A program made the translations under genes and the position numbers. Shown one piece after another: positions 1 through 12,663 of a stretch of 64,000 nucleotides of DNA. Source of the stretch: Ailurus styani (taxonomy: Eukaryota; Chordata; Mammalia; Carnivora; Ailuridae); contig LNAC01000763.1 of the NCBI GenBank assembly GCA_002007465.1, forward strand, positions 587,898 through 651,897. Direction: 5' to 3'. The notes below the pieces were generated by a model. That model worked only from the letters and a program-made list of their open reading frames with translations, was not told the DNA's origin and ran no database searches. How positions within the stretch are numbered: the first letter of the stretch is position 1; each line of letters starts with the position of its first letter.

Positions 1-1494
1 AAAAAATTAACCATTTTTAAGTGAATGTGAACACAGGGTTGTGTAACCACCACCTCGGATTCGTTCCAGACACTTTCATCCTGAAAGGAAACCCCGTACC
101 CATTAAACCCTTGCTCCCCGTTCTCCCCTCCCCACGGCCCCTGGCCACCAGTCTGCTTCCCGTCCCCATGGATTTGCCTGTCCTGGAAGGTTCCCATAAG
201 TAGTCACATTATGTACAAAAACTAACTCAAAAAGGACTAAAGGCCTAAGTGTAAGAGAGATAAACACCTCACATTTTAAGGTATTTACGAGCGGCTTGAA
301 GTCTTATGCCAGCTGAAGAAAAAGGACATTTGTAGTGTTTCTTCTCATATTAATAGGCAACCATAATCCTCCCTCCCCAGCCCCTTTCTCTGTTTAAAGG
401 CAGAGAGCCACTGCTTGGGATCCTCAGCACCTTGATCCACTCTCCCTGCCCAAGTCTGTAGAGTCCTTCTTGGCCCGATGCTCTCCGCAGGTTTGACCTC
501 AGGCCATATTTACCAACACAGGTCATGGGTCTTCCTTTTTTAAAAGGGATGATGGCATTGTCCCTCCCCCCCCCAAGTGCCATTTATCAGCCAATCAGGT
601 CAGGTGTTGAGCACACAGTCGAGCCCTGTTGAAAGAATTGGATGGGGTCAATCGGTAAAGAGGCTCAGTTGCATGCCAGTTCTCACCCAGCTGTTAGGGT
701 TGAAGCCAGAATTCTGCTCAAAGCAGGCTTACCCCCAAACCCGTGATTTTGATTCCTCTAATGGATTCAAATAGAGGCCACTCTAAAGGCGCCAGTTTTA
801 CAGAAAAAATAAGGACAATTCAGAAGAGTAAAGTCAACCAGTTAAACACAGAATATTCTGTTAAGGCAGCAGAAAGATTCAGCAAAGTGTGTTAAAACCT
901 GATGGATGGAGCACTGGGTGTGGCACATAAACAATGACTCTTGGATCACTGAAAAAAAACTAAAAAAAAATAATGTATAAAAAATCTGATGGATTTTCAA
1001 GGCTGGTGATCACTACACAATAGTCGCTGTTTAATTACAGTGGAAAGAGAAAAGTTATACTTGCAGTGGTGTTTACAATCGCAGCAACGAAGAGAATCTT
1101 ACAAGGAAATAGTATATATATGCCTAAACATTACGCAGCTGTATTTACATTGCGAAGCAACGGGGGAAACTTACTGCCAACCTTAGTCTTTAATTAGCAT
1201 ACATTTTATTTGTAGGAGGACATATTTAATAGTAAAACAACTTGGCTACATTTTGGAGACTTGTCAGAAGGACCAAAAAATATCCTTCTCATTCAGCAGA
1301 CAAGATCTTAAGAGAAATTTCAGGAGAACCGTAGGACAAGCAGCTAGTTTGCAACGCATAAAAGCATGCACGAAATTTCTTGGGGATATGGGCATAGAAT
1401 ACTACTTCTAGAGACTCAACTCGGGAGAGAGAAACCTTTGAACAAAGAGGACCTTCACTTGAAATCTCAATAACCCTTCAAAGGTGTGACACCT
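1..1494. other. Intergenic, no gene recognised
   Basis: I see no convincing exon here. Short open frames are not supported by composition, splice sites or any family resemblance. Around 907-990 there is a worn L1 3' end on the plus strand, recognisable from 'gagcactgggtg' and 'cttggatcact', followed by an A-rich tail. Confidence 0.6.
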
Positions 1495-1703
1495 GGGATG
1501 CCTGGGTGGCTCAGTTGGTTAAACATCTGCCTTCAGCTCAGGTCATGATCCCAGGGTCGTGGGGTTGAGTCCCACATCGGCCTCCCTGCTCACTGGGGAG
1601 CCTGCTTCTCTCTCTCCCTCTGCCCTCTGTGTGCTCCCTCTCTCTCTAGCTCTTACTCTCGCTCAAATAAATAAATAAAACCTTTAAAAAAATTTTTAAA
1701 AAG
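1495..1703 (+). repeat. CAN-SINE (SINEC), full length
   Basis: It has a tRNA-derived head ('gcctgggtggctcagttggt'), the B-box-like 'ggtcatgatcccaggg' segment, a CT-rich middle and a tail of 'aaataaataaataaa'. The short direct repeat 'gtgtgacacc' occurs just before the head and just after the tail, which fits a target-site duplication. Confidence 0.93.
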
Positions 1704-2123
1704 TGTGACACCCAAACATTCAAAGAAAGGGAGGAGGAATTTTTATTGTAGAGACTTAACAGTGAAATGGAGAAACGAGGTAAAGAAGCAGGGACGTTAC
1801 TCACCTCTCCAGCACCGGACCCCCTCTCTGTCTGTGGGAGCTGCAGGTACAGAGAGCCTCCTATAAAGGAGTCTGTCCCGCCCCAAGCTCCGGGATTGGC
1901 CCTTGGGACCCAGTGCAGGGAACTTCCTGCATCTAGCAGGTGGAGACCATTTCCTGAAGGTGAGCCTCGCCTTCTCCTAGACTAGAGGCTAACCTAGTCT
2001 GCCTTTACAGCCCATCTCCCTGGGGCATCATTTCAAAGTATACGTTCCCAGAGATTCTGATTTATGAATCAGAATATTTATGGGGGCTGCCGAGACATCG
2101 GGATTCTGTAAAGATCCCCAGAA

Positions 2124-2264
2124 GGTAATTGCGTGATGGACATGAAAGAGGGCATGTGACGTGATGAGGACCAGCTGTTATACGCAACTGATAAATTGAA
2201 CACTACATCTGAAACTAATGATGCACTGTATGCTGGCTAACTGAATTTAATTAAAAAGACCCCC
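2124..2264 (+). repeat. L1 3'-end fragment
   Basis: This is a diverged copy of the carnivore L1 3' end. It includes the 'gttatacgcaact' and 'aaactaatgatgcactgtatg' motifs and ends in an A-rich tail. Confidence 0.75.
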
Positions 2265-5079
2265 AGATGCTTGTAATCGCAGCCGATTCTGAAAAGCACT
2301 GCTCAGTGCCTTCAGCTGTGAGCCCCTTTGTCATACCAGATATTTAAAAGTCCACTCACATTTCATGTTAAATGTAAGGGACACATAAATACAAAAAGCA
2401 CATCAATAGCCAAGTTCATCCGTTTTACACTGACAATATTAATTTTTGTATACATGTAAATAAGACTTCAAAATTTTGGAGTTCGAAGTTTTCGTGTTTT
2501 AGAACAAATATGTATCTACGTCTCTCATCTATCTGCTCAAATTTGCAGTGTTTCCAGACCAATACAATATACTGCACAACAAATGGAATACAATAAAATA
2601 CTTTAATACAATACAATAACTACAATATGCATGGATTATAAACCACATGTGTAATTTTAAATTTTCAGACACATTAAAAAATGAAAAAGAACAAGGTAAA
2701 ATTAATTTTTACAATACTTTACCTCCAATATATCCAAAATATTACTTCAACATATAGGCAATGTAAGAATAATTGGGATATTTTACATTCAACATTTTGG
2801 GCTAAGCCTTTGAAATCTGGTCTACTTCACACTCAACACATTTCAGCTTAGATGACCCACACTTCTGGGACTCCAGAGCCGCCTGTGGCTAGTGGCCACC
2901 CTATGCATTAGGTCTAGACCCAAGAACAGGAAAGTGACGCTGGTTTTAAAAAGGAGAGTCAAGAGATCGAAAGGGTTGGTCTCCTGGCATGAGTTTATTT
3001 CTCTTGATATATTTATCAGGAGTCCCTTAGTAAGAGGAGGTAAAGAGGTAAGGAGGTTTCCTGACTCTGTGCCTCAGTTTCCTTATTTGTAAGATGGGAT
3101 AATAACAGCATCTGCTTCAAAGGAGAAGAGTACTTTCCCCACGTTCCTCAGATGAGATAAGATGCTGGCAAACATCCCCCTGACAGAAAAACGCAAGGGG
3201 GTAGATTCATTTCCCTTCACTCCTGTAGACTTGTGTTGTACCTTGACCCTTCTCTCCCAGACTCAGCAAGATAGAGAAGGGGTGGAAGAACCATGGACAT
3301 GCTCCTATGTCCCAGAGACCCCCTGGCCTCAGCAATGCTGCTTTTATGAGGAACAGACTTCTCTGGCAAGTGACACAGACCCCCAGGAAGTGTAAGAGTG
3401 ACCCCACTCCCAACAGGGAGCAAAGGCAATCCGCGTCCTCTTTCCTCCTTCCTCCCCGGTGGGGAGGAGCCTCCCAGAATTAACAGACATCATGAAGACA
3501 TTAATCATCTGAACTTCAAACTATCAGTCAAATCTGATTCCTATTTCCTGTTCCCAAATTCCATATCGGCTTTTCAATCTTTCTATACAAGGCAAGGGGT
3601 AAGAGAATCACAAGATAAAGAAAAAGAAAAAAATAATTTCCAGTCCAAGCCCTGGTCTGAAATACTGTGAACTCAAATACTGCAAACCCTTGCTTCTTAA
3701 TTCTGAATTCCCTTCTTTACATACAAAGTGGAGGGAATGATAATGAGTTTCTGAAAAGCTACAATCACACAGTATGCAAACGGTCCCAAAAAGACCTTGC
3801 TAGAGGCAGTAGTGTAATTATTATCCCCCTCACACTCTGCTTCCGTCTCTATTCCCAACATAATGTCAGCACTGACTCTGTCCACGGGTGTCGATGTGGA
3901 ACCTAAAGACACTTACTTTAGGTTAAGTCACATCTTTCTTGAGTGTCCTCACTGGCTGAGCCTCCCTGAACAGCTGGGCCATCTTTTCTCCCAGATAAAC
4001 ATGTAGTGATGATTTAAAATCTTCTGCTGTTACACCCCCATGATGCTATCTTTGCAAAAAACCTAAAATAATGTATAGCCAATCTTTAATGAGTTTTCAT
4101 TTCACTCCAGACAGACACATTACACGGGGCAGGTTTGCATTTAGTTTTCACAAAAGGGTGGGTAGCTTGGATTATCACCCCCAATTATGTTGTCATCCAT
4201 GTGATCATACTGTGGATCTAGCCTTTTCTGGTTGGATTCCACCAGAACATCAGAACCGCCGTGAGTGATGTGGAACACAGGCTTTATCACGGGGATTCGA
4301 ATGTATGTAGTTGTGGTTGTAGATCCATCTGCTGGTCGCCCTGATGCCACTGAAGTCAGCCAGACTGGGCGTTAAGAGGGAAAGGTGGATGTGGTGTGGA
4401 GCAGATCAAGGGCGTGCTAGAACCTTCAGGAGAAGTCAGTCTGTCTATCACCACCTCCAACATCAGTGATGTGTGGTGCTCTTCACCACAGACCTTCAAT
4501 GGTGCTGTGCAGGTCCCAGTGGGTGTGGTGGTGGGCTCACACCATGGGCGAGCCATGGGTCCTTCGAAACATGTGTGGGCAGCAACACAACAGACACTGC
4601 ACGTCCCACACACACAACCTGTGGTGGTTGTCGTAACACTGAATGTTTCCAGTGCCACTGAATCGTACACTTTAACTAAACACTTTATGGGTATCTTGAC
4701 TGTAATAAAAATGAAATAGACTGGAGATATTTAAAGTTCTCTTAATCTACAATAATATATAATCTACAAAGTACAGAGAAACCTGTGGGTTGAACTTTCC
4801 CCCGTGGGTTATTTTCCAAAGCGCACAAGTGCAGGAAAGATTGGATAACTGGAAGCTGGGGGCAGCCACAGGGGCGCCAGCTGGGTCAGTACTGTCTTAG
4901 ACGTTTGGTGTTTGGTCGCATGCGAGGTGACTTGCCGGCTCTTGGTACTGCTCATTTCCAGTCCTTTACAAAGTGTATTTTCAAGGTCAATGTCATCACT
5001 GGCACCCCAACTCTGTCCCACCCCATATCACTAGAGGTGAAGAGGAGAGAGATAGAAACGCAGGGGAGGAATCTTCTAT
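2265..5079. other. Intergenic, no gene recognised
   Basis: The left part is AT-rich. Between about 4140 and 4720 open frames exist on both strands, with Thr/Val-rich translations and a possible old coding remnant, but I could not match them to a family. Nothing here is supported as a gene. Confidence 0.5.
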
Positions 5080-7372
5080 CCAGAAGACCTTTTTGTCCAG
5101 GAGATGGTGATGAGTTTCACTACAACATCACCCAGAGGAGCCAAAGGTTCATACCTCTCTTGAGTCCCCAAACACCCACACAGCTAATGCCACACACGGT
5201 GGTGCTGCAGGGCCCCGCCGGCGTCGGGAAGACCGCGCTGGCCAAGAAGTGCACGCGGGACTGGACGCAGGACAACCCGGCACAGACCCGCCCCGCTGCC
5301 TGCGGTCTCAGCCGCAAGGGGACTTGCTCCGCCGCAGAGCCGCGGGCCCAGCGCGCCCCAGACCTGCAGCGCGCCCTTCCGCGGGTGCTCGCCCGGGCGC
5401 AGAGGCTCCTGTTGGTCGTGGACGCTTTCGAGGAGCTGCGCGGGGGCGCTGGCGCGCGACCTGTGCGGCGACGGGAGCGCGCCGAGACCCGCGCCGGGGC
5501 TCCCGGGCAGCTTGCTGCAGAGGAAGCTCCTGCCCGCGGCCCCCCTGCTGCTCACCCCGCGGCCCGAGGCCCTGAGGGCGCTGCGGCTCCTGGGGCAGCA
5601 GCCGCTCTTGCTGGAGATGCAGGGCCTCTCGGCGCGCGACAGGAGGCCCGATTTCCTGCGACACCTTGGAGGGGAGGCTCAGGCGCTGCGCGCTTTGCAG
5701 CTGACGAGGAGCAACGCGGCGCTCCCTGTGCCTGCTGGCCGCCCGGGCGCGTGGGCGCAGAGCCCGGTGCCGATGGACACGACCGCGCCGGCTGGGCCTG
5801 GACGCGTCTGCCCGGCGCCCTTTCCCGGACGGGGGCGTCCTCCAGAGGGACGCCGACTGCGAGGGCTGCTACCGCTTCGTCCCCCCCGAGCCTGCAGCGC
5901 TTCCCGGCCGCCGCGCTCCCCGTGCTGCGGAGCGAGGGCCTCCGAGACGCGGGAGCCCCGGCCGGGCCGCTGCGGGCGTGCGGACGCTGCTCTCCAAGGA
6001 GGAAGGACTCAAGAACCCCCACCTGGCCCCGTGGGGCGCTTCCTGTTCGGCCTCGCCCATGAAGCTGGGGACCACCTTTGGCTGCCCCGCGTCCACGGAG
6101 GTCAAGCAGGAGCTGCTGGAAGGCACAGTACGTCTGCCGGGGACACACCCTTCTCCTCGGTGACCGACTCGAAGGAGGCTTTGTACTGTGTCTACGAGTC
6201 CCAGGAGGAGCAGCTTGTGAAGGAGGCCATGGCCCAGGTCACGGCAGCGTCCCTGCACTTGAAAGATACCTCGGACATGGTGCGCGCATCGCTCTGCCTC
6301 AAGGGTCGTGCAAACTTGCAGGAAGTGTGGCTGCGGGTAGGAAAGGGGGTGTTCCTGGAGAACGATACCGCGTGGGAGTCAGAGGCTCAGGCTGACCGGT
6401 GAGGACCTGCCCTGTTTGCTCTGGTAGTGCCTTGTCTTCGGCCTCATCGCCTGCTGCGTTAGGGACAGGGCAGAGGGTCCTGCTCCCTGTGGCTTAGGGC
6501 CAGAATTTCTTCTTCCCAGAAGATATATGTATGTCAGATACACATACCACATTTTCTTTATCCATTCATCTATTCGTGGACACTTAGGTTGCTTCTAGTT
6601 TGGGGTATTGTAAATGATGGTGCAGTAAATGTGGGCAAGCAGATACCTTTCCAAGAGCACGATTTCATATTCTCCAAATATCCAGAAATGGGACTGCTGG
6701 ATCATATCGTAATTCTAATTTTTTAAGGAACCTCCATAGTTGCCTCCCATAGTAACTGTGCCAATTTACAATCCCACAGGGCACAATGATTCCCATTCCT
6801 CCACCTCCCCCAACACTTACTCCCTGTCTTTTGAATGACCGCCATTCTGACAGGTGTGAGGTTGTATCTCATTGTGGTTTTGATCCGAATTTCCGTGATG
6901 AGGAGTGATGTGCAGCATCATTTCATGTGCCTCTTGGCCATCTGGATGACTTCTTTGGAAAACCATCTCTTCAGGTCCTCTGCCCATTTTAAGAATTATT
7001 TTCTAAAATTGAGTTGTACGAATTCTTTATATGTTTTGGATATTAGCCCCTGTCAGATATATGATTTGCACACATTTCCTCCCATTCTGTAGGCTGCCTT
7101 TTCATTTTGTTGGTGGTTTCCTTCGGGGGATAGTCTACCAATTCTTGTCACTTTTCCCATACATGCTTTTCGGTAGGTGTTCTGGCCCATTCCTTCCTTC
7201 TAGGTCACAGCACGACCATGGCTCCCTCCATCTCTGGATCGATCTCTGCTCGGTGTTCAGTTCAAACAAGAACCTGTGTTTCTTGGATGTGAGCCGAAGC
7301 TTCCTAAGTCACTCCTCAGTGAGGGTTCTTACTGAGCAAATCACCTGTGTCACCTGCCGTCTCCAGAAAGTG
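5080..7372 (+). pseudogene. NLRP2: NLRP2/NLRP7-like pseudogene (NACHT exon plus one LRR exon)
   Basis: Intact NLRP2/7 are cytosolic NACHT-LRR proteins acting in inflammasome control and the oocyte subcortical complex. The big NACHT exon lies at about 5080-6402. 'SQRFIPLL' comes first, then a Walker A (GPAGVGKT, about 5212-5235), 'DWTQDN', and a Walker-B-like 'LLLVVDAFEELR' (about 5408-5443). Similarity then moves to another frame ('LLQRKLLPAAPLLLTPRP', then 'RSNAAL' near 5725). It skips part of the domain and resumes with 'LCLLAA' and 'DCEGCYRF'. After more shifts it continues to 'YESQEEQLVKEAMAQV' and ends at a GTGAGG donor near 6402. A second exon at about 7204-7372 encodes 'LWIDLCSVFSSNKNL' and 'SFLSHSSVRVLTEQI', as in the first LRR-region exon of NLRP2/7. 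An L1 fragment fills the intron. Several frameshifts and an internal deletion make this a pseudogene. I see no PYD exon or later LRR exons. Position beside NCR1 and opposite orientation match human NLRP7; choosing between NLRP2 and NLRP7 needs phylogeny. Confidence 0.87.
6520..7130 (-). repeat. L1 ORF2/3' fragment in the NLRP intron
   Basis: Read on the plus strand this is the reverse complement of the L1 ORF2 end. It contains 'tttatccattcatctattcg', the 'ccatagttgcctcccat' region and the 'gacaggtgtgaggttgtatctcattgtgg' region. It lies between the two recognisable NLRP exons. Confidence 0.8.
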
Positions 7373-8933
7373 GTATAAGTACACACTAATCCTGTAACAA
7401 TGATTCCCAGGCATTTTTTTAAAAATGCGGTAGCAGTATTTGAATGCCTGACAAGGCTCTGACCAGCCAGGTGCTCAGAATACAATTGAATTGGTTCCTA
7501 GTGGGAGAATCCTACGTTGCATTGAGTTATTGTCCAAAAAATTCGGTCAAGCATTTGGATGTTTTCATGTATCTGCTATGGGCATATTTGAAACTCAGCC
7601 TGTGGAAGATATAGGTACATGGTAGGAACTGGGGAAATATTCCAGAGAGCACCGTTTTAAATACATGAATAAGAACATGTCGGCGAGGCAATGGTGAGTA
7701 ATAACTAGGGTGTGGAACAGGATTGAGAAAGAAGTCTGAGTAAGGTAGGTCGGGGCAGTAGCAAATCATGATGGAACTGCCTGGGCAGGTAACTGTTAGG
7801 TTTTAAAAGGTTAAAGCAGCACATGTCCAAGTGATAAACTCCCTAAGTTCTGTTGAAAATTACAGACAACATTACTGAAATTCCCCCCAAACCAACATGC
7901 CTAAGAAAGTTTAATTAAGCCCCTGAAAATGTGCTATTTACTTGGAAGAAATAGCTGTGCCAAACATCATTGCACTTGCTTATCTCAGAATGCCATGGGA
8001 CTTGCATGTTCAAAGCGATGAAATCTGACATAGGTTGGTGCCAGAAAAGATGGCAATGTCTCCTGTATGGCCTTGAAAGCTTACATTGCTCTGTAATGCT
8101 CAAGGCATTACATGAGAAACAAGAAATATAAGGCACCTATAATTTGTTCTGCTAAGAGTTTAGGACAATGTAAGCAGGGGTTCTGAAAGGTTGCCATCCC
8201 CCTTACCCTGGCTCTGTGCTGACAATTTCATTTTGAAACTTCTTTTGGATAAGCTGCAGGGAACGTTCATTGTCTGACAATGAAGGGGCAAGGGTTAGAA
8301 GACCAACTGTGGGTTTACGAAGAAGTGTGGGTTGGGAGAAGAGAACATCCATGCCCCCAACGGGGATGGATTGCCAGGTTTGGAGGTACAACCTAAAAAC
8401 AGGTGAAGAGCCTCTAGAACTCAAGTGAAAAGGAACATCTGGAATAGGAGGGTAGGAGAGCAATGCTGATGGGTGCTGAGTCTACCCCAAATTAGGAGGC
8501 ATTAAGCACGCTTCCAAAAGAGGTCCTAGAAAAGTGCTTTCCCACTTACTCCTACTGTCCACCCACGGTCACTTATGAGATCGATAAATTATGTATAACA
8601 CAAGCTCGATGGACTCTTATTCTGAAGAAGGTGGCATCATCCCGGTGTCAGGGAAAAAAAATCTTACTTACTATCCACTCTTAAATCTGCTTACCAGGCT
8701 TTTGGATGATCATGTTTACCAGGATGTGGACAGGCAAGGATTTCAGGGAGGTGTGCTGTGGAGGAACTGAGTGCGCCTCAGGGGAAGGGATCAAGTTACC
8801 GGAGGTGGGGCTGAGGTCTTCATGCGGATCCAAAGCATTAAAAAAAAAAAAAAATACAAACAGAGGTGGCAGGTTGTGATTGAGAATGTCTGGGCCAGAC
8901 CCTATATTGGATATTGGGTATTTAAAATACATG
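7373..8933. other. Intergenic, no gene recognised
   Basis: I looked for further 171-nt LRR exons of the NLRP pseudogene on the plus strand and saw none. No other exon is supported. Confidence 0.5.
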
Positions 8934-9062
8934 TTTGTATTAAGGAGGGCACATGTTGTGATAAGTATTGGGTGTTATATGCAACTAATGAATCGTTGGA
9001 CACTACATCAAAAACTCATGATGTACTATATGCTAATGGAACATAATAAAAATAATAAAATA
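8934..9062 (+). repeat. L1 3'-end fragment
   Basis: The segment matches the recurrent carnivore L1 tail: 'taaggagggcacatgttgtga', 'ttgggtgttatatgcaacta' and 'actcatgatgtactatatg', followed by an A-rich end. Confidence 0.88.
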
Positions 9063-9264
9063 CATCTCTGTTAAAACTGTGCAACAGTTCCCCAGCCCCC
9101 AAAGGTCCTATCAGTTTACCTATCAGTAAATAAGAGGACACAGTGAAAGGGTTCAATGGTTTGATAAGACATAGCATGTAAGAAGCACGGACTTGAAACC
9201 AGTATTCATCAGGTGGTAAAGTCTAGCTCCCTTTGTGCAGAAATTAAAAGGTCTTACGGATTTG

Positions 9265-9480
9265 GGGGCAAAACAGCATAGAGTCTTAGTGGTTCTCAGC
9301 AGGAGGGACATTGGGCAATGTTGGGAGATCTTTGTCACAACGAGGGGGTGCTCCTGGCATCTGATGGGCAGAGCCCAGCAATGTGCTCAACATCCAACGA
9401 TGCACAGAACAGCCCCCCAGCAAAGAATGGTCTGGCTCGAAATTTCCATAGTGCTAAACTTAAGAAACTCTACAGTCTCT
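9265..9480 (+). repeat. MER5A-like hAT (Charlie) DNA transposon remnant
   Basis: The text 'gtcacaacgagggggtgctcc', 'catccaacgatgcacagaac' and 'agccccccagcaaagaatgg' matches the MER5A consensus as I remember it. It is old and diverged. Confidence 0.7.
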
Positions 9481-9544
9481 GCATTCATTACCACAGGAAA
9501 GTTGTCCTCAACGAGGGGACACTTGGCAATGCCTATAGACCTTT

Positions 9545-10125
9545 TTTTTTTTCTGTGATAAAGCTCACATAACATCAAATTTACCATTGTTTAAAGTGTA
9601 CCGTTTAGCCGCATTTAGTGTATTCAACACTAGGCAACCATCCCCAGTATCTAGTTTCAGAATGTTTTCTTCACCCCAAAGGAAAGCCACATACCCACTA
9701 ATCTGCTTTCTGTCCCTCTGTGTGTGACTGTTTCAGATTTTTTTGGCCACACCTGGTCGTGCTACTAGCTTCCGTGGGCAGAGACCCAGGGTGCTGCTGA
9801 CCATACTATACTCCAAGGCACACCACGGCCCCACAAAACCCAAAAGAACAGAAACAGACTCATCAGTACAGAAAACAAACTGGTGGTTGCCAGAGGGGAC
9901 GAGGGGGGTTGGGAACAATCAAAATAGACGAAATGGGTTAAGAGGTACAAACTCCCAGTTATAAAATAAATGTCACAGGGATGAAAAGTTCATATAGAGG
10001 ATATAATCAATAATAGGATATATGGTGACTACCTTAAGGTTAGCACTGTGTATAGAATTGAATCACTATGTTGTACACCTGAAACTAATAAAACATTGTC
10101 AACTATACATCAGTAATAATGATTT
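9545..10125. repeat. Old L1 (L1M-type) 3' fragments
   Basis: From 9550 to 9740 there is reverse-oriented L1M-like tail sequence ('aaatttaccattgtttaaagtgtac'). From about 9745 to 10125 there is plus-oriented 3' sequence: 'aactggtggttgccagaggg', 'ggatatatggtgactac' and 'ttgtacacctgaaactaat'. No gene is present. Confidence 0.65.
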
Positions 10126-10847
10126 CAAAAATTCCGTTATTCTGGGGTTGAAAACCCCACAGCAGGTGGACAGCTGCAAGGCTTCCTGCCTGATCCTATG
10201 TGTCCAGGACACTGCACCCTGCTGGGGAAAGAAACACCTAGGAGGGGGAGTCTACTCTTCCTTCTCTCTACCTTCCCCAGGGCAGGTGTTGGAGACCTCG
10301 GCCTCCTGGTGTTGAGTGGGTCCCACTTGCTACATCTGTGCCTCCACAAGACCCCCCTCCCCAAATCAGCCCCTTACTAGCTCAGCTCTGCAGGTGCACG
10401 CAGGCTGGGGACTGACCATTGCGCCTCCTACTCTCCTACCCTGCTGAGCATGGGGAGTCCAGAAAGAAGGTGCCGGGCCATCCTGTGCCCAGGATGGGAC
10501 AGAAACCCTGCAGGTGTGGGATGATCTCACCTGGGCTTCTCGTCCAGCGCTGTATCCAGGCCCAGGATCCCCGAGTTGGAGAATCTTGCCCACCCCCCAC
10601 CTCATGCTTACTTGACCTTCTTGTTGGTTAGCACAGGGTGGCTGGGGAAGACTGATGTGGGGTTTTAAGCTTCCTTCTCCTATAAAAAGCCTCAGGATAG
10701 AAGGTGGCCTGGAGCACTGAATACAGGAAGATTCCGGGTTTGTTCCTACTTCCCAGATACACTTGCCAGCCCTTCTCCTTCAGGTCTTCCCAATTCCGTG
10801 ATTGCAAAGGCGTGGTCTGTAATTGCAAACAGGTGGTCTGGGTCAGT

Positions 10848-12012
10848 CCAGCCAGAAGTGGAACATTCCATCAAGGGCCAAGGGGGTGATCCAGAAGTGG
10901 AACATTCCATCATGGATCAAGGTGGGGGGGAACCAGAAGTGGAAGCATCCATGATAGAGCAAGGGGGGAAACCAGAAGTGGAACATTTCATCATAGACCT
11001 GGGGGGGAGACAGAAGTGGAACAACCCACCACAGACTTGGTGGAAGCAGGAAGTGGCACCATCCATCATAGACCCAGGGGGAAGCCAGAAGTGGAACTAC
11101 CCATTATCAACCGCGGGGGGAGCCAGAAGTGGAAGGATCCATGATAGAGCAAGGGGGGAAACCAGAAGTGGAACATTCCATCATAGACCTGGGGGGAGAC
11201 AGAAGTGGAACAATCCACCACAGACTTGGTGGAAGCAGGAAGTGGCACCATCCATCATAGACCCAGGGGGAAGCCAGAAGTGGAACTACCCATTATCAAC
11301 CGAGGGGGGAGCCAGAAGTGGAAGGATCCATGATAGAGCAAGGGGGGAAACCAGAAGTGGAACATTCCATCATAGACCTGGGGGGAGACAGAAGTGGAAC
11401 AATCCACCACAGACTTGGTGGAAGCAGGAAGTGGCACCATCCATCATAGACCCAGGGGGAAGCCAGAAGTGGAACTACCCATTATAAACCGAGGGGGGAG
11501 CCAGAAGTGGAAGGATCCATGATAGAGCAAGGGGGGAACCAGAAGTGGAACATTTCATGATAGACCAAGGCAGGGGGCCGGAAGTTGAACATTCAATCGT
11601 GGGCCAGTTGTGGGGGGTGGGGTGGGGGGGGGAGGAAACCCAGAAGTGGAATAATCCATCAAGGATCAAGGTGGGGGGAACCAGAAGTGGAACATTCCAT
11701 CATAGACCCAGGGGGAGACAGAAGTGGAACAATCCACCATAGACCAGGGGGGAGCCGAAGTGGAATAATACATCATAGATTCAGGGGGAGACAGAAGTGG
11801 AACAACCCACCATAGATCCAGGGGGGAGCAGGAAGTGGCACAATCCACGATAGACCTAGAGTCAGAAGTTGGAACATTCTGCAACAGACCAAGGGGGAGC
11901 AGGAAGTGGCACAATCCATCGCAGACTGAGGGGGGAGCCAGAACTGAAACAATCCATCGTGGACCCAGTGGAGCCAGAAGGGGAACGATCCACGATAGAC
12001 CAAGTGGGGAGC
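10848..12012 (+). repeat. G-rich minisatellite (VNTR), about 38-bp unit with 189-bp higher-order repeat
   Basis: Roughly 30 tandem units share the core 'ccagaagtggaacattccat' followed by 'catagacc' and a run of four to eight G. Units vary internally. A five-unit block of 189-190 bp repeats nearly identically, with 'atgatagagc' starting at 10951, 11141, 11330 and 11519. Because 189 is a multiple of three, a 229-codon open frame runs through much of the array on the plus strand. I read that frame as a by-product of the repeat, not a gene. The G runs recur every 38 bp and could form G-quadruplexes on this strand. Confidence 0.95.
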
Positions 12013-12663
12013 CCTCGCCGTTGGGTAGAGAAAAATCTGCAGTGTCCAGAGCACCGGCACAGCAACGCACACCTCAGAGATGGGTCCGGATAGACTGGAG
12101 AAATACCCGCTCTCCCCCCACTGGGACTGTATTTGGTTCTAGGGCTTTTAAGGGATCCTGAGGCTTAAATGAGGCCATACCGGGGGGCTCCTGATCTGAT
12201 AGGGTTGGTGGTCTTATCGGAACCTGTGCCCACACTGAGGAAAGGCCATCTCCTCAGCAGGAAAGAGTCCTTCTTGAGGAGCCGAATTGGCCGGCACCTC
12301 GATCTTGGACTTCCCAGTCTCAGGACTACAAGAAAATAAATTTCTGAAGCTTAAGCAACTCAGTCAGTGGTATTTTGTTAAGGCAGCCGAGCTGAGGGAG
12401 GCAATCTCCCCACAGTACAGGATCATCTGGCCCCAGAAGAGAGGGGTGCAGAGGCGCCCCTAACGCACTGCATTTGAGGGTCTCAGGCGTACATGTGCAA
12501 GCAGAGATGTCCCAGGGAGTGTCTGATTTGCAGGCAGGGGACTGTCCCAGTGCTTCACACCAGCCATGATGTACCTAACAGTTACATTAAGTTGATTGTA
12601 AAGTTAAACAACTATTACAGTGTGGATATGTGATGTATGCGTGTCTGTAAGGAAATAGCTACT
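12013..12663. other. Intergenic, no gene recognised
   Basis: Unique-looking sequence just right of the minisatellite. I see no exon or recognisable repeat. Confidence 0.5.

Noticed and set aside
5512..6402. 296-codon plus-strand frame as an intact gene
   Set aside because: It contains only parts of the NLRP NACHT exon; the homologous segments lie in different frames, so the long frame reflects high GC and few stops.
10798..11487. 229-codon plus-strand open frame
   Set aside because: It is produced by the minisatellite, whose 189-bp period is divisible by three. No start context, splice sites or homology support it.
10848..12012. CRISPR-like regularly spaced repeat
   Set aside because: This is a vertebrate genome. 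The units are contiguous minisatellite repeats without distinct unique spacers.
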